Of a DNA stretch of 64,000 nucleotides, positions 49,201 to 57,676 are shown one piece after another. This stretch comes from 34-65-8 sp046294735. Lineage in GTDB: Bacteria > Pseudomonadota > Alphaproteobacteria > Sphingomonadales > Sphingomonadaceae. The translations under genes were made by a program, and so were the position numbers. Numbering within the stretch: position 1 is the stretch's first letter; each line of letters begins with the position of its first letter. The notes under the pieces are model-generated. The model ran no database searches, was not told where the DNA came from, and saw only the letters and a list, made by a program, of their open reading frames with translations. The stretch lies in NCBI GenBank assembly GCA_046294735.1, contig JBKBKB010000002.1, positions 310,001 through 374,000 of the forward strand. Reading direction: 5' to 3'.

Positions 49201-50706
49201 TCAGGCAGCAGCCGGGCAATAGCGGGCGAGATAGTCCGAGTGGCTCGGCATATGGTCGACCAGATAGCGGATCGATCGCTCCATCTCGTCCAGTTCCTTT
49301 TTCAGCCGCGCATCGGCGATCGAATCCGCCACCGCATTGTGCCCGCCCATATGGATGCGCTGGCCCATCATCACTGCGGCCCAACTGGTTTCGGTGAACA
49401 GTTCGTCCTCCTCGCGGAAGATCTGGCCATTGGCGCGGAACAACTCGACTTTCTCGGTCAGGGTTTCCGGCACGTCCATTGTGCGGACGTGGTTCCAGAA
49501 GGGTGAATCGGTCCGCTCGGTAGCGTTGTAGTGAAGGATCAGGAAATCGCGGATGCGCAGGTATTCCTTGGTCGTCAGCCGGTTGAAGGCATCGACCTGC
49601 GCTGGGGCAATCCCCTCGAGCGAAAGCAGCGCGATCAATTTGTTGATGCCGGTGTTGACCAGGTGGATCGAGGTCGACTCGAGTGGTTCCATGAATCCGG
49701 CAGCAAGGCCCAGGGCAACCACGTTGCGGTTCCAGAACTTCTTGCGCCGCCCGGTCACGAAGCGCAGGAAATTCGGGTCCGCCGCCGGCTTTCCGGCCAG
49801 GTTGCGGACCAGGATGTCATGCGCTTCCTCATCGGACATGAACTCGCTGCAATAGACATGGCCGTTGCCGTTGCGGCGCTGCAGCGGCACGCACCATTGC
49901 CATCCGGCGGAATGGGCGGTGGCGCGGGTGAACGGGGCCGGACCGCTGCCATCCTCGCGCTCGCACGGCAGGGCCACTGCGCGGTTGCACGGCAAGTAAT
50001 GGCTCCAGTCCTCGTAGCCGGTCTCCAGCGCCTGCTCGATCAGCAATCCGCGGAAGCCGGAGCAATCGACGAACAGGTGGCCCGGTATGACAGCACCATC
50101 CGCCATAGTGACCGAGGCGACATGGCCGCTCTCGCCATCGAGCGTGACATCGGTCACCCGCCCTTCGCGGCGAACCACGCCGCGCTTTTCGGCGTAACCG
50201 CGCAGATAACGGGCATAGGCAGTGGCATCAATGTGATAGGCATAGTTGATCGGGGGCAGGTCTTCCCGGGCATAGTCCTCGGTGCGGGAAAACTTGCCGA
50301 AATAGGCCGCCATGGTTTCCAGGTTGAAGGCCTGGATCGGGCGCCTGTCGCCCAGTTCGCGGATGCGGTGCCAGATCTGGTGGAACGAGATCCCGCCCAT
50401 GTGATAGCCGTAGGCGCCGAACGGGTGGATATAACTGTCCCCCACCTCACCCCAGTTGACGAATTGGATGCCGAGCTTGAAGCTGGCCTGGCAGGCCGCC
50501 ATCATCTCCCGCTCGTCAACGCCGAGCAGGTTGTTAAATTCAACAAACGGAGGAATGGTCGCCTCGCCGACCCCGACCGTGCCGATTTCCTCGGACTCGA
50601 TCAGGGTGATCGAGACCCCGCGCACCCCGGCAATGCGCGACAGCGCCGCCGCCGCCATCCAACCGGCGGTCCCGCCGCCCACGATCACGATCTTCTCAAT
50701 AGCCAT
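49201..50706 (-). CDS. Tryptophan-halogenase family flavoprotein
   Basis: A 501-residue FAD-dependent protein of the PrnA/RebH superfamily. The FAD motif VIVGGGTAGWMAAAAL is at residues 7-22. The catalytic Lys of halogenases is present (K77 in ASFKLGIQF). The halogenase signature WxWxxP is W269-Q-W271-C-V-P274. DCSGFRGLLI and the MEPLESTSIHLV segment match too. Genuine members chlorinate or brominate aromatic substrates, but many relatives beside TonB receptors in Caulobacter, Xanthomonas and sphingomonads have no known product. It is divergent from a TonB receptor in a beta-glucan locus. No flavin reductase is nearby. Family call firm, substrate unknown. Confidence 0.88.
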   Translation of the reverse strand: MAIEKIVIVGGGTAGWMAAAALSRIAGVRGVSITLIESEEIGTVGVGEATIPPFVEFNNLLGVDEREMMAACQASFKLGIQFVNWGEVGDSYIHPFGAYGYHMGGISFHQIWHRIRELGDRRPIQAFNLETMAAYFGKFSRTEDYAREDLPPINYAYHIDATAYARYLRGYAEKRGVVRREGRVTDVTLDGESGHVASVTMADGAVIPGHLFVDCSGFRGLLIEQALETGYEDWSHYLPCNRAVALPCEREDGSGPAPFTRATAHSAGWQWCVPLQRRNGNGHVYCSEFMSDEEAHDILVRNLAGKPAADPNFLRFVTGRRKKFWNRNVVALGLAAGFMEPLESTSIHLVNTGINKLIALLSLEGIAPAQVDAFNRLTTKEYLRIRDFLILHYNATERTDSPFWNHVRTMDVPETLTEKVELFRANGQIFREEDELFTETSWAAVMMGQRIHMGGHNAVADSIADARLKKELDEMERSIRYLVDHMPSHSDYLARYCPAAA

Positions 50707-50740
50707 AAGGCACCTTCAACCATGCTCTCCGGCGTTTGTC

Positions 50741-50768
50741 ACTAGCACGGCTCCGACCTTGATGTGAA
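50741..50768 (-). promoter_or_regulatory. Candidate promoter of the halogenase gene
   Basis: On the minus strand TTCACA (50763-50768, five of six to TTGACA) and GCTAGT (50741-50746) are spaced by 16 bases. The -35 is part of the first TGTGAACG operator-like site, so repressor binding there would block it. Confidence 0.4.
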
Positions 50769-50776
50769 CGTTCATT
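50763..50776. promoter_or_regulatory. LacI-type operator candidate 1
   Basis: TGTGAACGTTCATT contains a perfect 10-base palindrome (TGAACGTTCA). Its TGTGAACG half is repeated 21 bases on, two helical turns. An 11-base TGTGAACGTTC also occurs before the GH3 gene in reverse orientation. Confidence 0.5.
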
Positions 50777-50783
50777 TTGTACT

Positions 50784-50797
50784 TGTGAACGCTAACA
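50784..50797. promoter_or_regulatory. LacI-type operator candidate 2
   Basis: TGTGAACGCTAACA agrees with the CG-centred palindromic form TGTTAGCGCTAACA, typical of LacI-family operators, at 12 of 14 positions. It lies 66 bases before the receptor start on the receptor side of the divergent gap. Confidence 0.55.
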
Positions 50798-50863
50798 ATC
50801 TGAGTTAGTCCATAATCGAAGGGGTCCGGACTCGTCCGGGTACCCGGGATATGGGAGGATACC

Positions 50864-53800
50864 TTGGCACTCACGCACACTTCCGCGCGCGCTTTTTCAT
50901 GGCGCTCGACCGCCCTCGGCACGGCGTCCGCGCTGGCGCTGGCAACCGTTGCCCAGCCGGCGTTTGCGCAGGATGCCGGCAGCGAAGAGGCGGCTGAGGA
51001 GCCTGCGGCCGAAGGGGCCGAGATCATCGTTTCCGGCTTCCGTGCTGCGCTACAATCGGCGCAGAACGTCAAGCGCAACGCCGACACCCTGGTCGATGTG
51101 ATCACCGCCGAGGATATCGGTGCCCTGCCCGACCGTTCGGTGGCTGAAGCGCTCCAGCGTGTCCCGGGTGTCAACATCGGCCGGTTCGAAAAGACCTCTG
51201 ACCCTGACCGTTTCTCGGTCGAAGGCACGGGCGTGATCGTGCGCGGTCTCCCGTTCGTGCGGACCGAGTTGAACGGCCGCGACATCTTTTCCGCCACAGG
51301 TGGCCGCGAGCTGAGCTTCGAGGACGTTTCGCCCGAGCTGTTTGGCCGGGTCGAGGTGTTCAAGAATGTGACCGCCGACATGATCGATGGCGGGATTGCG
51401 GGCACCGTCAACCTCGTAACCCGTAAGCCGCTTGACCGCCGCGGGACCCATATCGCTGGCACGATCGAGGCCAATGTCGGTGATCTGGCAAAGGAATGGT
51501 CGCCCGGCTTCTCGGTGCTCGGCTCGACCACATTCGAGAACAATGCCGGGGCCATCGGCCTTCAGTTCGGCTACAGCCGGTCCAAGCTCAACAGCCGCAC
51601 TGATGCCACCCAGCTGACCGACCCGTGCTATCGTGCGAATACCCTCGATGGCGGCTGTATCCGCGTTCGCGGCGTCAGTTCGGCCGGGTTTGGGGGCGAT
51701 CCGGCCTTTAATGAGGCCAACTTCCCACCGGCCGGGACTGTGGTTGCACCAAAGGGCGCAGGCGTGCGTACGACCAATCTGGAGCGCGACCGCGAAGCCT
51801 GGTCGGCCACTCTCCAGTATGAAGATCCGACCGGCGATTTCGTTGCAACGTTCGAATGGCTGCGCTCCGAAACCCAGTTCTTCACGGACGAATTCGCCAT
51901 CCTGGCGCTGGTCAACGACGATGCGCTGTTCCCCGTCCCGCGGGCAGGCAGCACCTGGCAGTTCGACCAGAACGGCGTGTTTCAGAGCGGGATCCTGACC
52001 CAGCGGCCGGGCGATGCCTATGCCACCCCGTTTGGCTGGGGCGGTGTGCCGATGGAATCGCTGCGGTTCCAGCGCGCGACCGATGCCAACACCGCCGACT
52101 TCTCGCTCGATCTCAAGTGGAATGCAACCGACCGCATGCGCTTCAGCTTCGAGGCGCAGCACATCAAGTCCGATCTCAGCCGCAATTCGGTGATCGGCGC
52201 GATGAACACCTGGGCTGACGTGTCGATCGACGCCACAGGCAAGACGCCGAAGATCGAGTTCCTCGCCCCGCAAGGCTCGCCTGCGGACTATTTCTCCAGC
52301 GGTTTCTACACCTATTACTGGTTCCTGCTCGACAGCGTGGAACGCAACGACGCCAAGATGGACACGCTGCGGTTTGACGCCGAGTATGACATCAGCGACG
52401 ACGGGTTCTTCAAGAGCGCCCGCTTCGGTGCCCGCTGGTCGGACCGCGACCGGACGACCCGGGACACCAATTTCAGCACCTGGGGCAACCTGTCCGCTCC
52501 GTGGGCGGGCCGCGCCGGTTGTGCCCCGTGGGGTGCCGGGCCGGGCTGCTTCCAGGGGCCGGGGCCGTTCGTTCCGGATTGGTCAGGCTTTACACCGGGC
52601 CGTCTCTTCACCGGTCTGCCCGGTCAAGAGTTCGCCATTGCCGGAGGTGCCTTTACCGACGAATTCCCAAACTATTCGCAGGTCCGCAGTCCGTTCGGCG
52701 ACAATTTCCAGCGCGGCAAGGCCCCGACCCCGCTCCCGGGCGGTGCTGCCTGGTTCTTCGGCGGCGACGATTTCCTCGGCGAATACCTGTCGGGCGAATC
52801 CAAGCGCCAGGCCCAGGAAATCAACGTTTTCTCGCAAACCCCGAACCCGTTCTTCGGCGTGATCGGGCGGACCTTCGACGGCGGCACCACGACCGTGCAG
52901 AATCCGTTTGTTCCAGCCGAGATCAACAACGTCGCTGAGATCACCAAGGCTGCCTATGGCCGGGTCGACTTCGGCACCACGTTCGGCAGCGGCATCACGC
53001 TGGAAGGCAACTTCGGTCTGCGCTACGTCGAAACCACGGTGAAGACTGCCGGGCTGTTCGGTTTCCCCAGCCCGCAGTTCTTCGACACAGTCCCGGGCGT
53101 CGGCAACAACGACGGTGTGGTCCAGGTCGCTGAACTCAACCGCGCGTGCGAACTGGTTCCGGGCGGCCAGACACTGCCCGGCTATTGTAGTCTTTCGCCC
53201 GCCCGCAAGGCCGAATTCGCGTCCAAGTTTACCGGCGAGGTGGTGATTGCTGACCAGGACATCCGATTTGACAACTGGCTGCCCAGTTTCAATGCCAAGC
53301 TCGATTTCGGCAACGGGGTTCTGGTCCGCGGGGCCGTATCGAAGGGCATTTCGCGGCCAGACCTTCAGTTGTTCCGCACCGGCGGTGTGCTGGGTGACAA
53401 CACCAATGTGCTGCGCCAGAACGGCACTCTGGAAACCGGCCCACTGTTTGCCCTCAACACCGGCAATCGTGGCCTGGTGCCAACGCAATCGTGGAACTAC
53501 GATCTTTCGGTGGAATGGTACTTCGACGATGTTGGTTCACTGACCCTTGCCGGGTTCGTGAAGGATATCAGCGGGATCGTGAACACCGGGACCCCGATCG
53601 TAACCTTCACCAGCCCCACCGGGGTGAGCACCGAGGCCGAAGTCCGCCGCCCCGAAAACAATTCCGGCGGAACGTTGAAGGGCTTTGAGCTGGCCTATCA
53701 GCAGTCTTACGATTTCCTGCCGGGCCTGCTCAGCGGGCTGGGTTCGCAGCTGACCTACACTTACGTCGATGGCGGTGATTTCGCCAACTCTGACCTGACG

Positions 53801-54172
53801 CAGAACCGCAGCCTGTTTGCCGCGCAGCAACCGCTGGCCGGTATTTCCAAGCACACCATCAATGCGGTGCTGTTCTACGAAAAGGGCCCGCTGGCTGCCC
53901 GTGCCGCCTACAACTGGCGATCGGACTTCCTGATAACGCCGCGTGACGACATCTTCCCGTTCTCGCCGATCTGGCAGGAATCAAGCGGACAACTGGATGC
54001 GTCGATCTTCTATGCGCTGACCGACCAGATCAAGCTCGGCGTGCAGGGGGTCAACCTGCTCGATACGGTCACCCGCACCAGCCAGGTGATCGACTTCGAT
54101 GGAAACCGGGTGACGCGCTCGGCCTTCCGCAACGATCGCCGGTTCACCTTCATGGCGCGGTTCGACTTCTAG
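50864..54172 (+). CDS. TonB-dependent receptor of the Xanthomonas/Caulobacter carbohydrate type
   Basis: A 1102-residue outer-membrane importer. The leader (SWRSTALGTASALALATVAQ, cleavage near AFAQ) precedes a plug domain (EIIVSGFRAALQSAQNVKRN, IGALPDRSVAEALQRVPGV, GRVEVFKNVTADMIDGGIAG). The barrel ends RRFTFMARFDF. This subfamily commonly takes up plant or algal polysaccharide fragments. The start is a TTG preceded by GGGAGGA at good spacing; no in-frame ATG precedes the signal peptide. Neighbouring GH16 and GH3 genes suggest beta-glucan oligosaccharides as substrate. A strong terminator follows, isolating it from the GH16 gene. Confidence 0.9.
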   Translation: MALTHTSARAFSWRSTALGTASALALATVAQPAFAQDAGSEEAAEEPAAEGAEIIVSGFRAALQSAQNVKRNADTLVDVITAEDIGALPDRSVAEALQRVPGVNIGRFEKTSDPDRFSVEGTGVIVRGLPFVRTELNGRDIFSATGGRELSFEDVSPELFGRVEVFKNVTADMIDGGIAGTVNLVTRKPLDRRGTHIAGTIEANVGDLAKEWSPGFSVLGSTTFENNAGAIGLQFGYSRSKLNSRTDATQLTDPCYRANTLDGGCIRVRGVSSAGFGGDPAFNEANFPPAGTVVAPKGAGVRTTNLERDREAWSATLQYEDPTGDFVATFEWLRSETQFFTDEFAILALVNDDALFPVPRAGSTWQFDQNGVFQSGILTQRPGDAYATPFGWGGVPMESLRFQRATDANTADFSLDLKWNATDRMRFSFEAQHIKSDLSRNSVIGAMNTWADVSIDATGKTPKIEFLAPQGSPADYFSSGFYTYYWFLLDSVERNDAKMDTLRFDAEYDISDDGFFKSARFGARWSDRDRTTRDTNFSTWGNLSAPWAGRAGCAPWGAGPGCFQGPGPFVPDWSGFTPGRLFTGLPGQEFAIAGGAFTDEFPNYSQVRSPFGDNFQRGKAPTPLPGGAAWFFGGDDFLGEYLSGESKRQAQEINVFSQTPNPFFGVIGRTFDGGTTTVQNPFVPAEINNVAEITKAAYGRVDFGTTFGSGITLEGNFGLRYVETTVKTAGLFGFPSPQFFDTVPGVGNNDGVVQVAELNRACELVPGGQTLPGYCSLSPARKAEFASKFTGEVVIADQDIRFDNWLPSFNAKLDFGNGVLVRGAVSKGISRPDLQLFRTGGVLGDNTNVLRQNGTLETGPLFALNTGNRGLVPTQSWNYDLSVEWYFDDVGSLTLAGFVKDISGIVNTGTPIVTFTSPTGVSTEAEVRRPENNSGGTLKGFELAYQQSYDFLPGLLSGLGSQLTYTYVDGGDFANSDLTQNRSLFAAQQPLAGISKHTINAVLFYEKGPLAARAAYNWRSDFLITPRDDIFPFSPIWQESSGQLDASIFYALTDQIKLGVQGVNLLDTVTRTSQVIDFDGNRVTRSAFRNDRRFTFMARFDF

Positions 54173-54202
54173 GGCGGGCCAGCCAGTCCAAGACCACCCT
54201 TT

Positions 54203-54239
54203 GCGGGCCCTTGCATCCAGCAGGGGCCCGCTTTTTTTT
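54203..54239 (+). terminator. Rho-independent terminator after the receptor
   Basis: GCGGGCCC and GGGCCCGC form a perfect 8-base stem with a 13-base loop, followed by eight T. It is placed 30 bases after the receptor stop and before the GH16 gene. Confidence 0.92.
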
Positions 54240-54296
54240 GGCTTTCAGGGGCCGCGAAAGCTGTTTCTGCCGCACGATACCGACCAAGGAGCCTGC

Positions 54297-55307
54297 ATGA
54301 TGGCATCTGCCCGTACCCTTACCCTGCTTGCCAGTGCCGCGCTCGCCAGCGCCTGCCAGTCTGCGCCCGAACGGCCAAAGAAGGTCATCACCACGGTCGA
54401 TCGGCCCGCGTCCGGCACGGCCCGGATGCCTGGCCAGGAAAGCGGCTGGGAACTGGTCTGGGCCGACGAATTCGACGGTGATGAAATCGACATCGGCAAG
54501 TGGCAGTTCGATGTCGACTGCTGGGGCGGCGGCAACAACGAGCGGCAGTGCTATACCGACAGCCCGCGCAATGCCGCCGTGGCCGATGGCGTACTGCGCA
54601 TCGTCGCGCGCAAGGAAAGCCATACCGGCCCCGCCTACCCGCCACACGTCAAGGCCAGTCAATCCGATCCGGATGCACTGGCGACCAAGCCGTTCACCTC
54701 AGCCCGCCTTGTCACCCGGGGCAAGGCGGCCTGGCAATATGGCCGGATCGAGGTCCGCGCCCGGCTGCCGCAGGGCCAGGGCACCTGGCCGGCCATCTGG
54801 ATGCTGCCGGAAGACAACGCCTATGGCACCTGGGCCGCCTCGGGCGAGATAGATATTCTGGAAGCGGTCAATCTGGGCGTGCCTTGCGCCAAGTGCCCGG
54901 GCGGGGTCGAGGACACCATCCTCGGCACGCTCCACTTCGGGGGGCTGTGGCCGGACAATGCGCTGAACAGCAGCGAAATGCATGCGCCCGAGGTGCTGGA
55001 GGGTTTCCACACTTATGGGATCGTGTGGGCCCCGGGGGTGATCGAATGGACCCATAACGGCCAGGTCTTCGCCCGCAAGGAAGCGGGCAGCTGGTGGAGC
55101 GTCAACTCCGCCGACCCGCTGGCCCCGTTCGACAAGCCGTTCCACCTGATCCTCAATCTCGCGATCGGCGGCGGCCTGGCGGAAGAACGTGGCCTTGGCG
55201 GGGTTGACGAAACCGGGTTTCCCAAGTCACTGGACGTCGATTGGGTCCGGGTCTGGCAATGCCGCCCCGACCCAGCCAACGGTGCGGGTTGCACAGGGGA
55301 CCGTTAA
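54297..55307 (+). CDS. Glycoside hydrolase family 16 beta-glucanase, probable lipoprotein
   Basis: A 336-residue exported enzyme. The N-terminus (MMASARTLTLLASAALASAC) carries a lipobox-like end with Cys20. The GH16 catalytic motif is GEIDILE with nucleophile E184, D186 and acid/base E189. Supporting elements are ELVWADEFDGDEID, YTDSPRNAAVADGVLRI and FDKPFHLILNLAIGG. Members cleaving beta-1,3-glucans (laminarinases) share this pattern. Start chosen at 54297 after AAGGAG. It begins an operon with a LacI gene 3 bases later and an MFS gene. Substrate beta-1,3 rather than mixed-linkage is inference from context. Confidence 0.9.
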   Translation: MMASARTLTLLASAALASACQSAPERPKKVITTVDRPASGTARMPGQESGWELVWADEFDGDEIDIGKWQFDVDCWGGGNNERQCYTDSPRNAAVADGVLRIVARKESHTGPAYPPHVKASQSDPDALATKPFTSARLVTRGKAAWQYGRIEVRARLPQGQGTWPAIWMLPEDNAYGTWAASGEIDILEAVNLGVPCAKCPGGVEDTILGTLHFGGLWPDNALNSSEMHAPEVLEGFHTYGIVWAPGVIEWTHNGQVFARKEAGSWWSVNSADPLAPFDKPFHLILNLAIGGGLAEERGLGGVDETGFPKSLDVDWVRVWQCRPDPANGAGCTGDR

Positions 55308-55310
55308 GTC

Positions 55311-56366
55311 ATGGCGAGACGCCGCCAGGCCGTCACGATCAAGCACGTTGCTGCCGATGCAGGCGTATCCCTGCAGACGGTGAGCCGCGTCATCAACAAT
55401 GAACCCAATGTCCGCCCGGAAATGCAGGCGCGGGTCAAGGCCTCGATCGACAAGCTGGGCTACACTCCCTCCATCGCGGCACAGCGGATGAGCGGTTCGC
55501 GCTCTTACCTGATCCTTGCGCTCAATGACCGTGAACGGACCATTGCCGACTGGCAGGCCCGCCAGGGCTCCGACTGGGTTGACCAGATGCTGCTCGGCGG
55601 GATGCTGCAATGCGCCGAGTACGGCTATCGCATGATCATTGAACTGGTCGACACACACAACGACCACGTCGCCCGCGAACTGAACGCCGCGCTGGTGGCG
55701 CTCCAGCCCGATGGCGTGATCCTGACCCCACCGCATTCCGACAACCCGCTAATCACCGGCCTGCTGGAGGAACGCCGCATCCCGTTCGCGCGGATCGGCT
55801 CGCTCGGCAACGGCGGCGGCATTCCGCTGGTGATGGGCGACGAACAAGCGGCGCAGGCTGCCACCCGCCACCTCGCGGCGCTTGGGCATACCCGGATCGG
55901 GTTCATCAAGGGGTCGGAGGAATATGCCCTGAGCGGCTGGCGCGAACAGGGCTGGCGCTCGGTCATGGACGAGACCGGCCTGGCGACTGATGGCCTGTGC
56001 GCGCCGGGCGACTTCGGCTATGCCTCGGGCAAGGCGGCGGCGGAACAGCTCCTGTCGCTCGGCCAGCCCGCCACCGCGATCATCGCCAGCAGCGACCAGA
56101 TGGCAATTGCTGCGATGGATGTTGCGCGGGCGCGCGGACTCTCAGTGCCCGGAGATCTGTCGCTGGTCAGCTTCGACAACACCCCGATGACCATTTTCAG
56201 CCAGCCACCGCTGACCGCGATCGACCAGCCGATTGCGCGGACGGTGGCCCGTGCGGTGGAACTGCTGATCGCGGCCAAGAAGGGCGAGAAGCTGCCCGCC
56301 GGTCCGACCGTGATCGAGGCAGACCTGATCGAGCGCGGTTCGACCGCCCCGCCGCCGACCGCATGA
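55311..56366 (+). CDS. LacI-family transcriptional regulator (second)
   Basis: A 351-residue repressor. The helix-turn-helix and hinge are VTIKHVAADAGVSLQTVSRVIN ... ARVKASIDKLGYTPSIAAQRM, followed by the ligand-binding core (AATRHLAALGHTRIGFIKG ... SLVSFDNTPMTIFSQPPLTAID). It starts three bases after the GH16 stop, and its stop overlaps the MFS ATG (ATGA), making a GH16-lacI-MFS operon. It likely responds to a glucan-derived sugar and may act on the palindromes upstream of the receptor or the GH3 gene; which LacI binds which site cannot be decided here. Confidence 0.88.
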   Translation: MARRRQAVTIKHVAADAGVSLQTVSRVINNEPNVRPEMQARVKASIDKLGYTPSIAAQRMSGSRSYLILALNDRERTIADWQARQGSDWVDQMLLGGMLQCAEYGYRMIIELVDTHNDHVARELNAALVALQPDGVILTPPHSDNPLITGLLEERRIPFARIGSLGNGGGIPLVMGDEQAAQAATRHLAALGHTRIGFIKGSEEYALSGWREQGWRSVMDETGLATDGLCAPGDFGYASGKAAAEQLLSLGQPATAIIASSDQMAIAAMDVARARGLSVPGDLSLVSFDNTPMTIFSQPPLTAIDQPIARTVARAVELLIAAKKGEKLPAGPTVIEADLIERGSTAPPPTA

Positions 56367-57589
56367 ACCCGGCCGGCCTGGCTGATCCACCCCTGCTGCG
56401 GCAGAACAGCCGGTTCCTGCTGCTTTACGCCCTTGCTCTCGCTGGCGGCGCGATCGCCTATGTCCCGTTCCTGACCATCCTGTTGCCGATGCAACTGGCG
56501 GAGATGACTGGAGCCGCCAAGGTCGAGTGGCTCGCCTATGCCACCTTCGCCGGGGCCGTCACTGCCAGCCTCGCCAACATCGCTTTCGGCTGGCTGAGTG
56601 ACCGAACCCGCAGCCGGGTGCCGTGGATCGTGGCGGGTATGGTTTCCTCCAGCCTGGTGCTGGCCGGTTTCGCCAAGGTGCAGGATCCGGTCGCCCTGAT
56701 CGCGCTGCTGGTGCTGTGGCAGTGCACGCTCAACATGATGCTCGCCCCGCTGATGGCCTGGGCGGGTGACTGCGTGCCGGACCACCAGAAAGGGCTGCTG
56801 GGCGGGCTGATGGCGATCTCGCCTGCTGCCGGAGCGCTGGCGACGACGCTGATCACCCTGCCCGGTCTGGCGCAGCCGCAGGAACGGTTGTGGCTGGTGG
56901 CTGGCATGGTCATGGTCTGCGTCGTGCCCGCATTGCTATTCGGAGCCCCGCGCCAGTTCCCAGAACTCACCGCCCGCCGGGCGGGCGCCAGCGATCCTGC
57001 CTTCGGGATCATTGCCCCCGCCAGCCCGCCGCCAACCCCGGCCGTGATCCGGATGTGGCTGGCCCGGCTGCTGATCCAGATATCGGAAGCGGCGCTGTTC
57101 GCGTTCCTCTATTTCTGGTTCCGCTCGGTCGATAACGGGATGGACGATGCCCGGATCGCTCAGGTTTTCGGGGCAGTGCTGGTGTGCTCGATCCCGGTCT
57201 CGATCCTGGCCGGGCGCTGGTCGGACCGGATGGGGCGCCCGTTCCTGCCCCTGCCGGTGGCCGCAGCCATCGCCGCGCTGGGCCTGTTGCTGATGGCCTG
57301 GTCATCGACCCTGCAGGGCGCCATCACCGGCTATGCCGTCTTTGGCCTTGCCGCGACCGTGTTCCTGTCGCTCCACTCCGCGCAAACGCTGCGGGTGCTG
57401 CCCCGTCCGGAACAAAGGGGGTTTCATCTGGGCCTGTTCAACCTGACCAATACCACACCGTCACTGGTCATGCCGTGGATGGTGGTGGTAATTGAGCCGT
57501 TGTTCGGCTTTTCAGGTCTGTTCGTGGCACTGGCGCTGTGCGCGCTGGCCGCTGCCGCCTTGCTGGGGACCCTTACTGGCCGGACATAG
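56363..57589 (+). CDS. MFS transporter in the glucan operon
   Basis: A 408-residue inner-membrane carrier with about twelve helices. The cytoplasmic loop 2-3 signature GWLSDRTRSRVPWI (MFS DRxGRR-like) is clear, and a second copy is GRWSDRMGRPFLPL. It resembles glycoside-cation symporter-type MFS proteins. The ATG at 56363 overlaps the LacI stop; an in-frame extension upstream runs through lacI and was rejected. Context suggests uptake of an oligosaccharide or glucoside produced by GH16. Substrate inferred only. Confidence 0.82.
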   Translation: MNPAGLADPPLLRQNSRFLLLYALALAGGAIAYVPFLTILLPMQLAEMTGAAKVEWLAYATFAGAVTASLANIAFGWLSDRTRSRVPWIVAGMVSSSLVLAGFAKVQDPVALIALLVLWQCTLNMMLAPLMAWAGDCVPDHQKGLLGGLMAISPAAGALATTLITLPGLAQPQERLWLVAGMVMVCVVPALLFGAPRQFPELTARRAGASDPAFGIIAPASPPPTPAVIRMWLARLLIQISEAALFAFLYFWFRSVDNGMDDARIAQVFGAVLVCSIPVSILAGRWSDRMGRPFLPLPVAAAIAALGLLLMAWSSTLQGAITGYAVFGLAATVFLSLHSAQTLRVLPRPEQRGFHLGLFNLTNTTPSLVMPWMVVVIEPLFGFSGLFVALALCALAAAALLGTLTGRT

Positions 57590-57643
57590 GCCGCGGCCAT
57601 AGAGGCTTGCAATCGCTTCAAACCCGTGCGAGGACTATCCTTG

Positions 57644-57655
57644 GGAACGTTCACA
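57644..57655. promoter_or_regulatory. Operator-like site before the GH3 gene
   Basis: GGAACGTTCACA is, on the minus strand, TGTGAACGTTCC, sharing 11 bases with the halogenase/receptor operator candidate. It lies 21 bases before the chosen ATG, downstream of an ACTATC -10-like sequence, where a bound repressor would block transcription. Confidence 0.5.
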
Positions 57656-57676
57656 CAAGAGGGTGTCAAACGCGTC

